64,000 nt of DNA, taken from Streptomyces sp. TLI_053 (GTDB lineage Bacteria; Actinomycetota; Actinomycetes; Streptomycetales; Streptomycetaceae). The translations under genes were made by a program, and so were the position numbers. The DNA lies in NCBI RefSeq assembly GCF_900105395.1, contig NZ_LT629775.1, forward strand, positions 7,157,501 through 7,221,500, in the 5' to 3' direction. Under the pieces are notes generated by a model that did no database searches, had not been told where the DNA came from, and saw nothing but the letters and a program-made list of their open reading frames with translations. Numbering within the stretch: the stretch's first letter is position 1; each line of letters opens with the position of its first letter. Below are positions 12,467 through 21,246 of this stretch, piece after piece.

Positions 12467-13072
12467 GTGGAGACCGCGGTCGGGACGACGGCTGGACAGC
12501 GGACCGCGACGGGCCGCACCGGCCCCGGTCGGGGGCGCACCACCCCCTGGCACTGGGGCGTCACGGTGGGCGGCTGCGCCGCCGTGGTGGCGGCCGCGCT
12601 CGCCGCCGGTCCCGCGGGCGGCACCACCGGGCCCGCCCGGCCCACCCCCAGGGCCCTGCCCGCGGCCGCCGCGCCCGATCCGGCCCGGGCCGAACTCCCG
12701 CTCGACTGCGGGCCGTTCCCGGTGACCATAGCCGTCAGCTTCGCCGCCGACCTCGGCGACGGCCGGCCCGGCACCGTCGCCGCCGCCCACTGCGCGGCCG
12801 GGAACGGCACCCCGCCCGACGGCGTCTTCCTGCTCGGCCCCGGCCCCGGCGGCCGTCCCGCCGTCCTCGCCACCCTGCTCTCGGAGCGCGAGAACCTGAT
12901 CGTCAGCCGGCTCGCGCTGCGTTCGGACGGCGCCATCACCGGCCACGCGCAGGGGTATTCGAGCGACGAGGTGCCGCGCTTCGCCCCCGACATCTCGCTC
13001 GACCTCACCTGGACGCACAAGGGCGGCGCCTGGGACCGTTCCCAGACCGCCGCCCCACTGGCCCTCACCTAA
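12467..13072 (+). CDS. Secreted or membrane-anchored protein of unknown function
   Basis: The protein has 201 residues. GTG 12467 is chosen because GGAGGGGA ends 6 nt upstream. A Trp-containing hydrophobic stretch (TTPWHWGVTVGGCAAVVAAA) near residues 25-48 suggests a signal peptide or anchor. The exported part has paired cysteines (LDCGPF and AHCAAG) that could form a disulfide. I recognise no family. The TAA stop lies inside the left end of a MITE-like repeat, so the present C-terminus (...APLALT) may have been set by that insertion. Confidence 0.65.
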   Translation: METAVGTTAGQRTATGRTGPGRGRTTPWHWGVTVGGCAAVVAAALAAGPAGGTTGPARPTPRALPAAAAPDPARAELPLDCGPFPVTIAVSFAADLGDGRPGTVAAAHCAAGNGTPPDGVFLLGPGPGGRPAVLATLLSERENLIVSRLALRSDGAITGHAQGYSSDEVPRFAPDISLDLTWTHKGGAWDRSQTAAPLALT

Positions 13073-13246
13073 GGCGTGTCTTCAAACCCGCGCCTGCGGG
13101 GCGACGCCGGGGCACGCACCTCGCCGGCTTCTCGTCGGTCGCCGATGCTCCGCATGGACTCTCTCCTCGGCGCCGCCGATGCACGCACCCCAACGCCGCG
13201 CCGCCCGCCCTTCGGGCGGACGGCGGGGGTTTGAAGACACGCCCTA
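13070..13246. mobile_element. MITE-like element, 177 bp, TA-flanked
   Basis: The ends are a 20-nt terminal inverted repeat with one mismatch: TAAGGCGTGTCTTCAAACCC at 13070-13089 and its partner GGGTTTGAAGACACGCCCTA at 13227-13246. TA borders each end, as expected for a TA target duplication. There is no open reading frame inside that could be a transposase, so it would need one in trans. It separates the secreted protein from the convergent ferredoxin gene and could act as a terminator for both. Confidence 0.7.
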
Positions 13247-13260
13247 TGGCGCGTACCGGC

Positions 13261-13563
13261 CTACTCGGCGTCGGGTCCGAAGACCTCGACCCGGTCGTTG
13301 ACCCGGCGCACGTGGATGCAGTCGCCGGGGCAGTCCTTCACCGAGTCCACCACGTCCTGAAGCAGCGTCAGCGGCACCGGCACGCTCTCGCCCGGCTGCT
13401 GGCGCAGTTCGTCGTCCTCGCCCTTCACATAGGCGAGGCCGTCGATGTCCAGCTCGAAGACCTCAGGGGCGTACTGCGCGCAGATGCCGTCGCCGGTGCA
13501 CAGGTCCTGGTCGATCCAGACCTCCAGCGGCTCGGCCGCCTCCGTCGTCCCGTTCACCGACAT
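13261..13563 (-). CDS. Small single-cluster ferredoxin (3Fe-4S or 4Fe-4S type)
   Basis: The protein has 100 residues. Cysteines occur as CTGDGIC (C-x5-C) and DCPGDCIH, the pattern of small Streptomyces 3Fe-4S-like ferredoxins that often serve cytochromes P450; whether a fourth ligand exists cannot be settled by eye. No P450 or reductase gene is nearby. ATG 13563 (MSVNGTTEAAEPLEVWIDQD) starts at the family's usual N-terminus; the frame is open further upstream but is not ferredoxin-like. Location just upstream of the proteasome ATPase, divergent to it, is common in this family of organisms. Confidence 0.88.
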   Translation of the reverse strand: MSVNGTTEAAEPLEVWIDQDLCTGDGICAQYAPEVFELDIDGLAYVKGEDDELRQQPGESVPVPLTLLQDVVDSVKDCPGDCIHVRRVNDRVEVFGPDAE

Positions 13564-13657
13564 GTTTCGTCCGCCGTTTCTGTCCCGGGACGCCCCGTCC
13601 TGGGGCATTCCCGCCATTCGTACAACGATCGGACCTGGGGCGTCGGTCGCGATCGGA

Positions 13658-13677
13658 TATCGACTCGATCGACGATA
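13658..13677. promoter_or_regulatory. Inverted repeat in the ferredoxin/ATPase divergent promoter region
   Basis: TATCG (13658-13662) and CGATA (13673-13677) flank a centre containing TCGATCGA, giving a 20-bp imperfect palindrome about 95 bp upstream of the ferredoxin start. It could bind a dimeric regulator; which one is unknown. Confidence 0.35.
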
Positions 13678-13847
13678 CATCTGGTCCGCTTTGGCCGGTG
13701 CGCGGTGGGTATCCCCCTAGCAGAGGGGAAGCACGCGAGGGCGAAGATCGGACACGCCCGTTCCATCTTTCTTGATCTAGGGGTTTACGGACCCCTGGTC
13801 CCAGGTAGGGTCTGGAAGCGTCCAGCTCCCCGGAGGAGGTGAGGACC

Positions 13848-15614
13848 GTGGCAGCCCACGATGACGACTACAACCGCAGCACCGGCAGGCCCGCTCGTGG
13901 TTCCGACGAGGCCGCTCAGGTCTCGTACCTTGAGCAGGAAATCGCCGGACTGCGCCGCAAGCTCGCCGACTCGCCGCGCAATTCGAGAATCCTCGAAGAG
14001 CGGATCGTCGAGCTCCAGACCAACCTGGCCGGCGTGACCGCCCAGAACGAACGGCTCGCCTCCACCCTGCGCGAGGCCCGCGACCAGATCGTGGCCCTCA
14101 AGGAGGAAGTGGACCGGCTGGCACAGCCCCCGGCCGGATTCGGCGTGTTCCTCAGCTCCAACGAGGACGGCACCGCCGACATCTTCACCGGCGGCCGCAA
14201 GCTCCGCGTGAACGTCAGCCCCAACGTCGCCCTCGACGAACTGCGGCGCGGCCAGGAAGTCATGCTCAACGAGGCCCTCAACATCGTGGACGCGATGGCC
14301 TTCGAGAGCATCGGCGACCTCGTCACCCTCAAGGAGGTCCTCGAGGACGGCGAGCGGGCCCTGGTCGTCGGCCACACCGACGAGGAGCGGGTGGTGCGGC
14401 TGGCCGAACCGCTGCGCGAGACCACCCTCCGGGCGGGGGACGCCCTCCTGCTGGAACCGCGTTCCGGCTACGTCTACGAGGTCGTGCCCAAGGCCGAGGT
14501 CGAGGAGCTCGTCCTCGAAGAGGTCCCGGACATCGACTACCGCCAGATCGGCGGCCTCGCCAACCAGATCGAGCAGATCCGCGACGCGGTCGAGCTGCCC
14601 TACCTGCACGCCGACCTCTTCAAGGAGTACGAGCTGCGCCCGCCCAAGGGCGTCCTGCTCTACGGCCCGCCCGGCTGCGGCAAGACGCTGATCGCCAAGG
14701 CGGTGGCGAACTCGCTGGCCAAGAAGGTCGCCGAGGTCACCGGCCGGCCCCAGGGGAAGAGCTACTTCCTCAACATCAAGGGCCCCGAGCTGCTCAACAA
14801 GTACGTCGGCGAGACCGAGCGGCAGATCCGCCTGGTCTTCCAGCGGGCCCGCGAGAAGGCGAGCGAGGGCACGCCCGTCATCGTCTTCTTCGACGAGATG
14901 GAGTCGCTGTTCCGCACCCGCGGCTCCGGCGTCAGCTCGGACGTGGAGAACACCATCGTCCCCCAGCTGCTCGCCGAGATCGACGGCGTGGAGGGCCTGG
15001 AGAACGTCATCGTCATCGGCGCCTCGAACCGCGAGGACATGATCGACCCGGCGATCCTGCGGCCCGGCCGCCTGGACGTCAAGATCAAGATCGAGCGCCC
15101 GGACGCCGAGGCGGCCAAGGACATCTTCTCCAAGTACCTCAAGGGCTCGCTGCCCTTCCACCCGGACGACGTCAAGGAGCACGACGGCTCGCTCGAGGCC
15201 ACCGTCGCCGCGATGATCCAGTCCGTGGTGGAGCGGATGTACTCCGAGACGGAGGAGAACCGCTTCCTGGAGGTCACCTACGCCAACGGTGACAAGGAGG
15301 TCCTGTACTTCAAGGACTTCAACTCCGGCGCGATGATCCAGAACATCGTCGACCGGGCCAAGAAGATGGCCATCAAGGACTACCTCGACCACGGCCAGCG
15401 CGGTCTGCGGGTCTCCCACCTGCTCAACGCCTGCGTGGACGAGTTCAAGGAGAACGAGGACCTGCCCAACACCACCAACCCGGACGACTGGGCCCGGATC
15501 TCCGGCAAGAAGGGCGAGCGGATCGTCTTCATCCGCACCCTGGTCACCGGCAAGCAGGGCGCCGAGTCCGGCCGCTCCATCGACACTGTCGCCAACACCG
15601 GGCAGTACCTGTAA
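13848..15614 (+). CDS. mpa: Proteasome-associated AAA+ ATPase (Mpa/ARC)
   Basis: The protein has 588 residues. It forms a hexameric ring that binds Pup through an N-terminal coiled coil, unfolds pupylated proteins and feeds them to the 20S core. The coiled coil covers about residues 20-75 (QVSYLEQEIAGLRRKLADSP...). Two OB-fold segments follow, then the AAA+ domain with Walker A GPPGCGKT at 273-280, Walker B VIVFFDEMES and the second region of homology. The C-terminus GQYL carries the penultimate Tyr that docks to the proteasome gate. GTG 13848 has GGAGGAGGT 7 nt upstream. TAGGGT at 13806-13811 is a likely -10. Confidence 0.96.
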   Translation: MAAHDDDYNRSTGRPARGSDEAAQVSYLEQEIAGLRRKLADSPRNSRILEERIVELQTNLAGVTAQNERLASTLREARDQIVALKEEVDRLAQPPAGFGVFLSSNEDGTADIFTGGRKLRVNVSPNVALDELRRGQEVMLNEALNIVDAMAFESIGDLVTLKEVLEDGERALVVGHTDEERVVRLAEPLRETTLRAGDALLLEPRSGYVYEVVPKAEVEELVLEEVPDIDYRQIGGLANQIEQIRDAVELPYLHADLFKEYELRPPKGVLLYGPPGCGKTLIAKAVANSLAKKVAEVTGRPQGKSYFLNIKGPELLNKYVGETERQIRLVFQRAREKASEGTPVIVFFDEMESLFRTRGSGVSSDVENTIVPQLLAEIDGVEGLENVIVIGASNREDMIDPAILRPGRLDVKIKIERPDAEAAKDIFSKYLKGSLPFHPDDVKEHDGSLEATVAAMIQSVVERMYSETEENRFLEVTYANGDKEVLYFKDFNSGAMIQNIVDRAKKMAIKDYLDHGQRGLRVSHLLNACVDEFKENEDLPNTTNPDDWARISGKKGERIVFIRTLVTGKQGAESGRSIDTVANTGQYL

Positions 15615-15648
15615 CCGCTCCGCTCCGGACCTCCGGAACGCACGCACC

Positions 15649-15688
15649 CCGTCCGGCTGTGGCGCCTCGCGGCCCCGCAGCCGGACGG
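15649..15688 (+). terminator. Hairpin between mpa and dop
   Basis: An 11-bp perfect stem (15649-15659 with 15678-15688) has an 18-nt loop. It may separate the transcripts of mpa and dop. Confidence 0.4.
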
Positions 15689-15831
15689 CGCGTCTCGGGG
15701 CCCGCCGGTCGGTACGGCGTTCTAGGCTCGACCCACCGTTCGCGGGCAGACGGCCCGGCGTCGGTGTTGATCAGCGGTACGTCAGCGTGTGCCGTCCGTC
15801 GGGGGCGGCGCACCGGGGCAAGGAGGGCCGC

Positions 15832-17343
15832 ATGACCGTACGGCGCGTGATGGGCATCGAGACCGAGTACGGGATCTCCGTGCCCGGACACCCCAACGCC
15901 AACGCCATGCTCACCTCGTCCCAGATCGTCAACGCGTACGCGGCGGCGATGCACCGGGCCCGGCGGGCCCGCTGGGACTTCGAGGAGGAGAATCCGCTGC
16001 GCGACGCCCGGGGCTTCGACCTCGCGCGGGACGTCGCCGACGCCAGCCAGCTGACGGACGAGGACATCGGCCTCGCCAACGTCATCCTCACCAACGGCGC
16101 GCGGTTCTACGTGGACCACGCGCACCCCGAGTACAGCTCGCCCGAGGTGACCAACCCGCGCGACGCCGTGCTCTGGGACAAGGCCGGCGAACGGATCATG
16201 GCGGCGGCCGCGCAGCGCGCCCTGGAACTGCCCAACGGGCAGACCATCCACCTGTACAAGAACAACACCGACAACAAGGGCGCCTCCTACGGCACCCACG
16301 AGAACTACCTGATGAAGCGGGCGACCCCGTTCGCCGACATCGTCCGCCACCTCACCCCGTTCTTCGTGTCCCGCCAGGTGGTCACCGGCGCCGGCCGGAT
16401 CGGGATCGGGCAGGACGGCTCCGCGCACGGTTTCCAGATCAGCCAGCGCGCCGACTTCTTCGAGGTCGAGGTCGGACTGGAGACCACCCTCAAGCGCCCG
16501 ATCATCAACACCCGCGACGAACCGCACGCCGACGCCGAGAAATACCGCCGGCTGCACGTGATCATCGGGGACGCCAACCTCTCCGAGATCTCCACCTACC
16601 TCAAGCTCGGCACCACCTCGCTGGTGCTGGCCATGATCGAGGACGCCTTCATCACCTCGGACCTGGCCGTCGACCAGCCGGTGCGCACCCTGCACCGGAT
16701 CTCCCACGACCCCTCGCTGAAGCACCTGGTCACGCTGCGCAGCGGGCGCCGGCTCACCGCCGTCCAGCTCCAGCTGGAGTACTTCGAGCTGGCCCGCAAG
16801 TACGTCGAGGACCGCTTCGGCACCGACGCCGACGAGCAGACCGTGGACGTGCTGGCCCGCTGGGAGGACGTGCTGGGCCGGCTGGAGCGGGACCCGATGT
16901 CGCTCTCCCGGCAGCTGGACTGGATCGCCAAGCGGGAGCTCCTGGAGGGCTACCGCAACCGGGACGGGCTGGAGTGGGACAACTCGCGGCTCGCCCTGGT
17001 CGACCTCCAGTACAGCGACGTGCGGCCCGAGAAGGGCCTCTACAACCGCCTGGTGGCCCGCGGCCGGTTCGACCGGCTGGTGACCGAGGAAGAGGTCGTC
17101 AGGGCCGTCACCAAGCCGCCGGAGGACACCCGGGCGTACTTCCGGGGCCGCTGCCTCGAGCAGTACGCGGAGCACGTCGCGGCGGCCTCCTGGGACTCGG
17201 TGATCTTCGACCTGCCGGGCCGGGACTCGCTGCAGCGGGTCCCCACCCTGGAGCCGCTGCGCGGCACCCGCAACCACGTCAAGGCACTGCTGGACCGCTG
17301 CCGCACGGCGGAGGACCTGCTGCGGGTGCTCTCCGGCGGGTAA
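15832..17343 (+). CDS. dop: Pup deamidase/depupylase Dop
   Basis: The protein has 503 residues, the Dop length (PafA is about 50 shorter). Dop converts the C-terminal Gln of Pup to Glu and also removes Pup from substrates. It has the carboxylate-amine ligase fold: nucleotide-site motif MGIETEYGIS at residues 6-14, the glutamine-synthetase-like 'YVDHAHPEYSSPE', 'LYKNNTDNKGASYGTHENYL' and 'RPIINTRDEPHADAEKYRRLHV'. The inserted segment between the first beta strands (GHPNANAMLTSSQIVNAYAA) is the Dop loop, absent from PafA. ATG 15832 has AAGGAGGG upstream. The downstream pup ends in Gln, so Dop activity is required. Confidence 0.96.
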   Translation: MTVRRVMGIETEYGISVPGHPNANAMLTSSQIVNAYAAAMHRARRARWDFEEENPLRDARGFDLARDVADASQLTDEDIGLANVILTNGARFYVDHAHPEYSSPEVTNPRDAVLWDKAGERIMAAAAQRALELPNGQTIHLYKNNTDNKGASYGTHENYLMKRATPFADIVRHLTPFFVSRQVVTGAGRIGIGQDGSAHGFQISQRADFFEVEVGLETTLKRPIINTRDEPHADAEKYRRLHVIIGDANLSEISTYLKLGTTSLVLAMIEDAFITSDLAVDQPVRTLHRISHDPSLKHLVTLRSGRRLTAVQLQLEYFELARKYVEDRFGTDADEQTVDVLARWEDVLGRLERDPMSLSRQLDWIAKRELLEGYRNRDGLEWDNSRLALVDLQYSDVRPEKGLYNRLVARGRFDRLVTEEEVVRAVTKPPEDTRAYFRGRCLEQYAEHVAAASWDSVIFDLPGRDSLQRVPTLEPLRGTRNHVKALLDRCRTAEDLLRVLSGG

Positions 17344-17455
17344 CTTTTCGATCACCACGGGTGAAGCCCGGGCAAATGGGAATCATCCGGGGGGACGGCG
17401 GGTGTTGGACAGGAAGCGCCACCGGCAAACCGGAAGCGGATTGTCGCAGCTTGTG

Positions 17456-17463
17456 TATAGGGT
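17456..17463 (+). promoter_or_regulatory. Putative -10 of the pup promoter
   Basis: TATAGGGT at 17456-17463 contains both TATAGG and TAGGGT hexamers, about 55 nt before the pup start. No convincing -35 is seen 16-18 nt upstream. Confidence 0.4.
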
Positions 17464-17517
17464 CGATGCAGCAAGCAGCGACCAAACCGTGCCAGATGAT
17501 CGAGCGGGGTGAGGTAA

Positions 17518-17736
17518 ATGGCGAGCAAGGACACCGGCGGCGGCCAGCAGCGGGCGAACCGCTCCTCCGAGGAGGTCGAGGAGCAGGCCGCGGAAGCGCA
17601 GAATTCCGACGAGCTCAAGGAACGCCAGGAAAAGCTGAGCGACGACGTCGACGCGGTTCTGGACGAAATCGACGAGGTCCTGGAATCGAACGCCGAGGAT
17701 TTCGTGCGGCAGTTCGTGCAAAAGGGCGGACAGTAA
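17518..17736 (+). CDS. pup: Prokaryotic ubiquitin-like protein Pup
   Basis: The protein has 72 residues and is highly charged and Glu/Asp-rich, with the helix-forming C-terminal half (DELKERQEKLSDDVDAVLDE) that binds the ATPase coiled coil. It ends in KGGQ, the precursor form; Dop must deamidate the last Gln to Glu before PafA attaches Pup to substrate lysines. The ribosome site is a GAGGTAA just upstream of ATG 17518. It is followed by a hairpin and then prcB. Confidence 0.97.
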   Translation: MASKDTGGGQQRANRSSEEVEEQAAEAQNSDELKERQEKLSDDVDAVLDEIDEVLESNAEDFVRQFVQKGGQ

Positions 17737-17800
17737 CCGGACCGGAAACCGGCCGGGCGCCCGGTGGGCATTCCGGGAATTCACGGTCGCGGCCGATGAC

Positions 17801-17832
17801 GGCGGACGGGCGGCGCGAGCCGCCCGTCCGCC
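17801..17832 (+). terminator. Hairpin between pup and prcB
   Basis: A 13-bp perfect stem (17801-17813 with 17820-17832) has a CGCGAG loop, 64 bp past the pup stop. It is likely to end or attenuate the pup message before prcB. Confidence 0.55.
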
Positions 17833-17854
17833 CGGTCCCGGCGCACGGGTCCGC

Positions 17855-17882
17855 TGGACAGTGATCGCCCGGCCGATAGGGT
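17855..17882 (+). promoter_or_regulatory. Putative promoter of prcB-prcA
   Basis: TGGACA (17855-17860) and TAGGGT (17877-17882) are spaced by 16 nt. Transcription would start about 30 nt before the prcB GTG, downstream of the hairpin after pup. Confidence 0.5.
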
Positions 17883-17920
17883 CGGGCAGTGCGCGCTTCA
17901 AGCTACCTGGAAGGAATCGT

Positions 17921-18760
17921 GTGGAAGCCAACACTCGTGGCACCGGGCGTCTACCGGCTGCCTTCCTCACCCCGGGGTCCTCGTCGTTCCTCGACTTCCT
18001 GGAGGCCTACCGGCCCGAGCTGATCCCCGGACGGCAGCGGCTTCCCGAGGGCGTCGTCGAGGCCCCGCACGGGACGACCATCGTCGCCGCGGTCTTCGAC
18101 AAGGGCGTGGTCCTGGCCGGTGACCGCCGCGCGACGATGGGCAACGTGATCGCCCAGCGCGACATGGAGAAGGTCTTCCCCGCCGACGAGTACAGCGCGG
18201 TCGGCGTCGCCGGCACCGCCGGCCTCGCGATCGAGATGGTCCGGATGTTCCAGCTGGAGCTGGAGCACTACGAGAAGATCGAGGGCACCGTCCTCTCCCT
18301 GGAGGGCAAGGCCAACCGCCTGACCACCATGATCCGGGGCAACCTGGGCATGGCGATGCAGGGCCTCGCGGTCGTCCCGATGTTCGCCGGCTACGACCTC
18401 GACCACGGCCGCGGCCGGATCTTCACCTACGACGTCACCGGCGGCCGCTCCGAGGAGCGCGGCTTCGCCGCCACCGGCTCCGGCTCGGTCTTCGCCCGCG
18501 GCTCGATGAAGAAGCTCCACCGCGCCGACCTGACGGCCCAGCAGGCGTCCACCATGGTCGTGCAGGCCCTCTACGACGCGGCGGACGACGACTCCGCGAC
18601 CGGTGGCCCCGACCTCGCCCGCAAGATCTTCCCGATCGTCTCGCTGATCACCGAGGACGGCTTCCGCCGGCTCACCGAGGCCGAGGTGACCGAGATCGCC
18701 GTCTCCATCACCGACCAGCGCCTGACCCAGCCCAACGGGCCCCAGGCCCCGCTGCTCTAG
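17921..18760 (+). CDS. prcB: 20S proteasome beta subunit PrcB
   Basis: The protein has 279 residues. It forms the catalytic beta rings of the 20S proteasome. A propeptide of 51 residues ends at APHG, and autocleavage exposes Thr52 (TTIVAAVFDKGVVLAGDRRAT) as the nucleophile; the catalytic Lys is in the conserved VFPADEYSAVGVAG region context, and the GDRRAT segment carries the Arg/Asp pair typical of the family. GTG 17921 has GGAAGGA 5 nt upstream. prcA follows after 31 bp, consistent with co-transcription and equal subunit numbers. Confidence 0.97.
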   Translation: MEANTRGTGRLPAAFLTPGSSSFLDFLEAYRPELIPGRQRLPEGVVEAPHGTTIVAAVFDKGVVLAGDRRATMGNVIAQRDMEKVFPADEYSAVGVAGTAGLAIEMVRMFQLELEHYEKIEGTVLSLEGKANRLTTMIRGNLGMAMQGLAVVPMFAGYDLDHGRGRIFTYDVTGGRSEERGFAATGSGSVFARGSMKKLHRADLTAQQASTMVVQALYDAADDDSATGGPDLARKIFPIVSLITEDGFRRLTEAEVTEIAVSITDQRLTQPNGPQAPLL

Positions 18761-18791
18761 CCGTCAACCGAGAAGGAAGGGACGACCGCCG

Positions 18792-19559
18792 GTGTCGACA
18801 CCGTTCTACGTCTCCCCCCAGCAGGCCATGGCGGACCGCGCGGAGTACGCCCGCAAGGGCATCGCGCGTGGCCGCAGCGTGGTCGTGCTCACCTACGCCG
18901 ACGGCATCGTCTTCGTCGCCGAGAACACCTCCCGGGCGCTCCACAAGGTGTCCGAGATCTACGACCAGATCGCGTTCGCGGCGGTCGGCCGCTACAACGA
19001 GTTCGAGAACCTGCGCATCGGCGGCGTGCGCTACGCCGACCTGCGCGGCTACACCTACGACCGGGCCGACGTCACCGCCCGGGGCCTGGCCAACGTCTAC
19101 GCCCAGACGCTCGGCACGATCTTCTCCTCGGTCGGCGAGAAGCCCTACGAGGTCGAGCTGATCGTGGCCGAGGTCGGCCGCAGCACCGAGGACGACCAGA
19201 TCTACCGGCTGACCCCGGACGGCTCGGTCGTCGACGAGAAGAACTACGTGGTGGTCGGCGGGAACGCCGACTCGATCGGCAACTACCTCGGCCAGCGCCA
19301 CCGGGCCGGCTTCTCGCTCACCGAGGCCATCAAGGTCGCCGTGGACTCGCTCGCCCGCGACCCCAACGGCGGCAGCCCGCGCACCCTCACCCCCGACCAG
19401 CTGGAGGTGGCGGTCCTCGACCGCGAGCGCTTCCAGCAGCGCAAGTTCAAGCGGATCCTGGGCGGTCAGCTCGCCCGGCTGCTCGACGGCGACCAGTCCG
19501 CCGAGACGGACGACGAGGAGAAGCCGGCGGCCACCCCGCCGGGCGACTCCGACCAGTAG
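18792..19559 (+). CDS. prcA: 20S proteasome alpha subunit PrcA
   Basis: The protein has 255 residues. It forms the outer, gate-bearing rings of the 20S core that receive Mpa. The N-terminal segment MSTPFYVSPQQAMADRAEYA is the alpha-type H0 helix region, followed by the beta-sandwich fold (GRSVVVLTYADGIVFVAEN). It lacks a propeptide and active-site Thr, as expected. The C-terminal tail is acidic and disordered (DGDQSAETDDEEKPA). GTG 18792 has AGAAGGAAGG upstream. A 17-bp terminator follows. Confidence 0.96.
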   Translation: MSTPFYVSPQQAMADRAEYARKGIARGRSVVVLTYADGIVFVAENTSRALHKVSEIYDQIAFAAVGRYNEFENLRIGGVRYADLRGYTYDRADVTARGLANVYAQTLGTIFSSVGEKPYEVELIVAEVGRSTEDDQIYRLTPDGSVVDEKNYVVVGGNADSIGNYLGQRHRAGFSLTEAIKVAVDSLARDPNGGSPRTLTPDQLEVAVLDRERFQQRKFKRILGGQLARLLDGDQSAETDDEEKPAATPPGDSDQ

Positions 19560-19565
19560 TGCCTG

Positions 19566-19609
19566 CGGGGTCCCCGCGGCGGCCGGCGACGTCCGCCGCG
19601 GGGACCCCG
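19566..19609 (+). terminator. Terminator after prcA
   Basis: A 17-bp perfect stem (19566-19582 with 19593-19609) with a 10-nt loop starts 6 bp after the prcA stop and separates it from pafA. Confidence 0.7.
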
Positions 19610-19681
19610 GTGCCCCTGCGGCGGCCCCGACGGCGCCGCGGAGGCGGTTTCGGACAGCTCCCATCAGAGAATGGATGGCCC

Positions 19682-21043
19682 ATGGACCGCCGAATTTTCG
19701 GGCTGGAGAACGAGTACGGCGTCACCTGTACGTTCCGCGGGCAGCGCAGGCTGTCCCCGGACGAGGTGGCCCGGTACCTCTTCCGCCGCGTAGTCTCCTG
19801 GGGCCGCAGCAGCAATGTGTTCCTGCGCAACGGTGCCCGCCTCTACCTCGACGTGGGCTCCCACCCCGAGTACGCCACCCCCGAGTGCGACGACGTCACC
19901 GAGCTCGTGACGCACGACAAGGCGGGCGAGCGCATCCTCGAGGGCCTCCTGGTGGACGCCGAGCGGCGGCTGCACGAGGAGGGCATCGCCGGGGACGTCT
20001 ACCTGTTCAAGAACAACACCGACTCGGCCGGCAACTCCTACGGGTGCCACGAGAACTACCTGGTGGCCCGGCACGGCGAGTTCTCCCGGCTGGCGGACGT
20101 GCTGATCCCGTTCCTGGTGACCAGGCAGCTCATCTGCGGCGCCGGCAAGGTGCTGCAGACCCCGCGCGGCGCGGTCTACTGCGTCAGCCAGCGGGCCGAG
20201 CACATCTGGGAGGGCGTCAGCTCCGCGACCACCCGCTCCCGCCCGATCATCAACACCCGCGACGAGCCGCACGCCGACGCCGAGCGCTACCGCCGGCTGC
20301 ACGTCATCGTCGGCGACTCCAACATGTCGGAGACCACCACCCTGCTCAAGGTGGGCTCCACCGACCTGGTGCTCCGGCTCATCGAGGCCGGCGTGGTCAT
20401 GCGCGACCTCACCCTGGAGAACCCGATCCGGGCGATCCGCGAGGTCAGCCACGACCTCACCGGCACCCACCAGGTCCGGCTCGCCAACGGCCGGGAGGCC
20501 AGCGCCCTGGACATCCAGGAGGAGTACTACACCAAGGCGCTGGAGTTCGCCGACCGCAAGGGCATCAACACCGGCACCATTGCCCGGGTCCTCGACCTGT
20601 GGGGCCGCACCCTGGAGGCGGTCCGTAGCGAACGGCTCGACGGGGTCGCCGACGAGATCGACTGGATCATGAAGTACAAGCTCATCGAGCGCTACCGCGA
20701 GAAGCACCAGATGAGCATGAGCAACCCCCGGATCGCCCAGATCGACCTGGCCTACCACGACATCCACCGTCGCCGCGGCCTGTTCTACCTGCTCCAGGCC
20801 AAGAACCAGGCGCAGCGGGTGACCACCGACCTCAAGACCTTCGAGGCCAAGTCGATCCCGCCGCAGACCACCCGGGCCCGGCTGCGCGGCGACTTCATCC
20901 GCCGGGCGCAGGAGCAGCGCCGCGACTTCACCGTCGACTGGGTGCACCTCAAGCTGAACGACCAGGCCCAGCGAACGGTGCTGTGCAAGGACCCGTTCCG
21001 TTCCGTCGACGAGCGGGTGGAGAAGCTCATCGCCGGCATGTGA
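19682..21043 (+). CDS. pafA: Pup-protein ligase PafA
   Basis: The protein has 453 residues. It uses ATP to join the C-terminal Glu of Pup to substrate lysines. It starts with MDRRIFGLENEYGV (ATP/Mg site) and lacks the Dop loop, giving the shorter PafA length. Other family motifs are YLDVGSHPEYATPECD (catalytic Asp region), LFKNNTDSAGNSYGCHENYL and RPIINTRDEPHADAERYRRLHV. ATG 19682 is the family N-terminus; the ribosome site is weak (AGAGAATGG). It follows prcA after a terminator, so it probably has its own promoter in the 122-bp gap. Confidence 0.96.
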   Translation: MDRRIFGLENEYGVTCTFRGQRRLSPDEVARYLFRRVVSWGRSSNVFLRNGARLYLDVGSHPEYATPECDDVTELVTHDKAGERILEGLLVDAERRLHEEGIAGDVYLFKNNTDSAGNSYGCHENYLVARHGEFSRLADVLIPFLVTRQLICGAGKVLQTPRGAVYCVSQRAEHIWEGVSSATTRSRPIINTRDEPHADAERYRRLHVIVGDSNMSETTTLLKVGSTDLVLRLIEAGVVMRDLTLENPIRAIREVSHDLTGTHQVRLANGREASALDIQEEYYTKALEFADRKGINTGTIARVLDLWGRTLEAVRSERLDGVADEIDWIMKYKLIERYREKHQMSMSNPRIAQIDLAYHDIHRRRGLFYLLQAKNQAQRVTTDLKTFEAKSIPPQTTRARLRGDFIRRAQEQRRDFTVDWVHLKLNDQAQRTVLCKDPFRSVDERVEKLIAGM

Positions 21044-21246
21044 CGGCGGGAGGGCCGGTCGGTGGCCGGCGCGGTGCCGGTGTCCGGCCTGCGCCGCCGT
21101 CGTGCGGGAGCGGGGGAGCGGTGCCCCCGCCGATGTGATCTTCGCGGTGTCCGGTCCCGGTGGTGCCTCCCGGGACCGGACACCGTCTGCGCATACGCTG
21201 TCCGTCGAGTCCGGAGCCGGTTCCGGAGAGCCGACTTTGACCGACA

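Noticed and set aside
13090..13226. Transposase gene within the MITE-like element
   Set aside because: The interior is only 137 bp and no frame encodes a recognisable domain.
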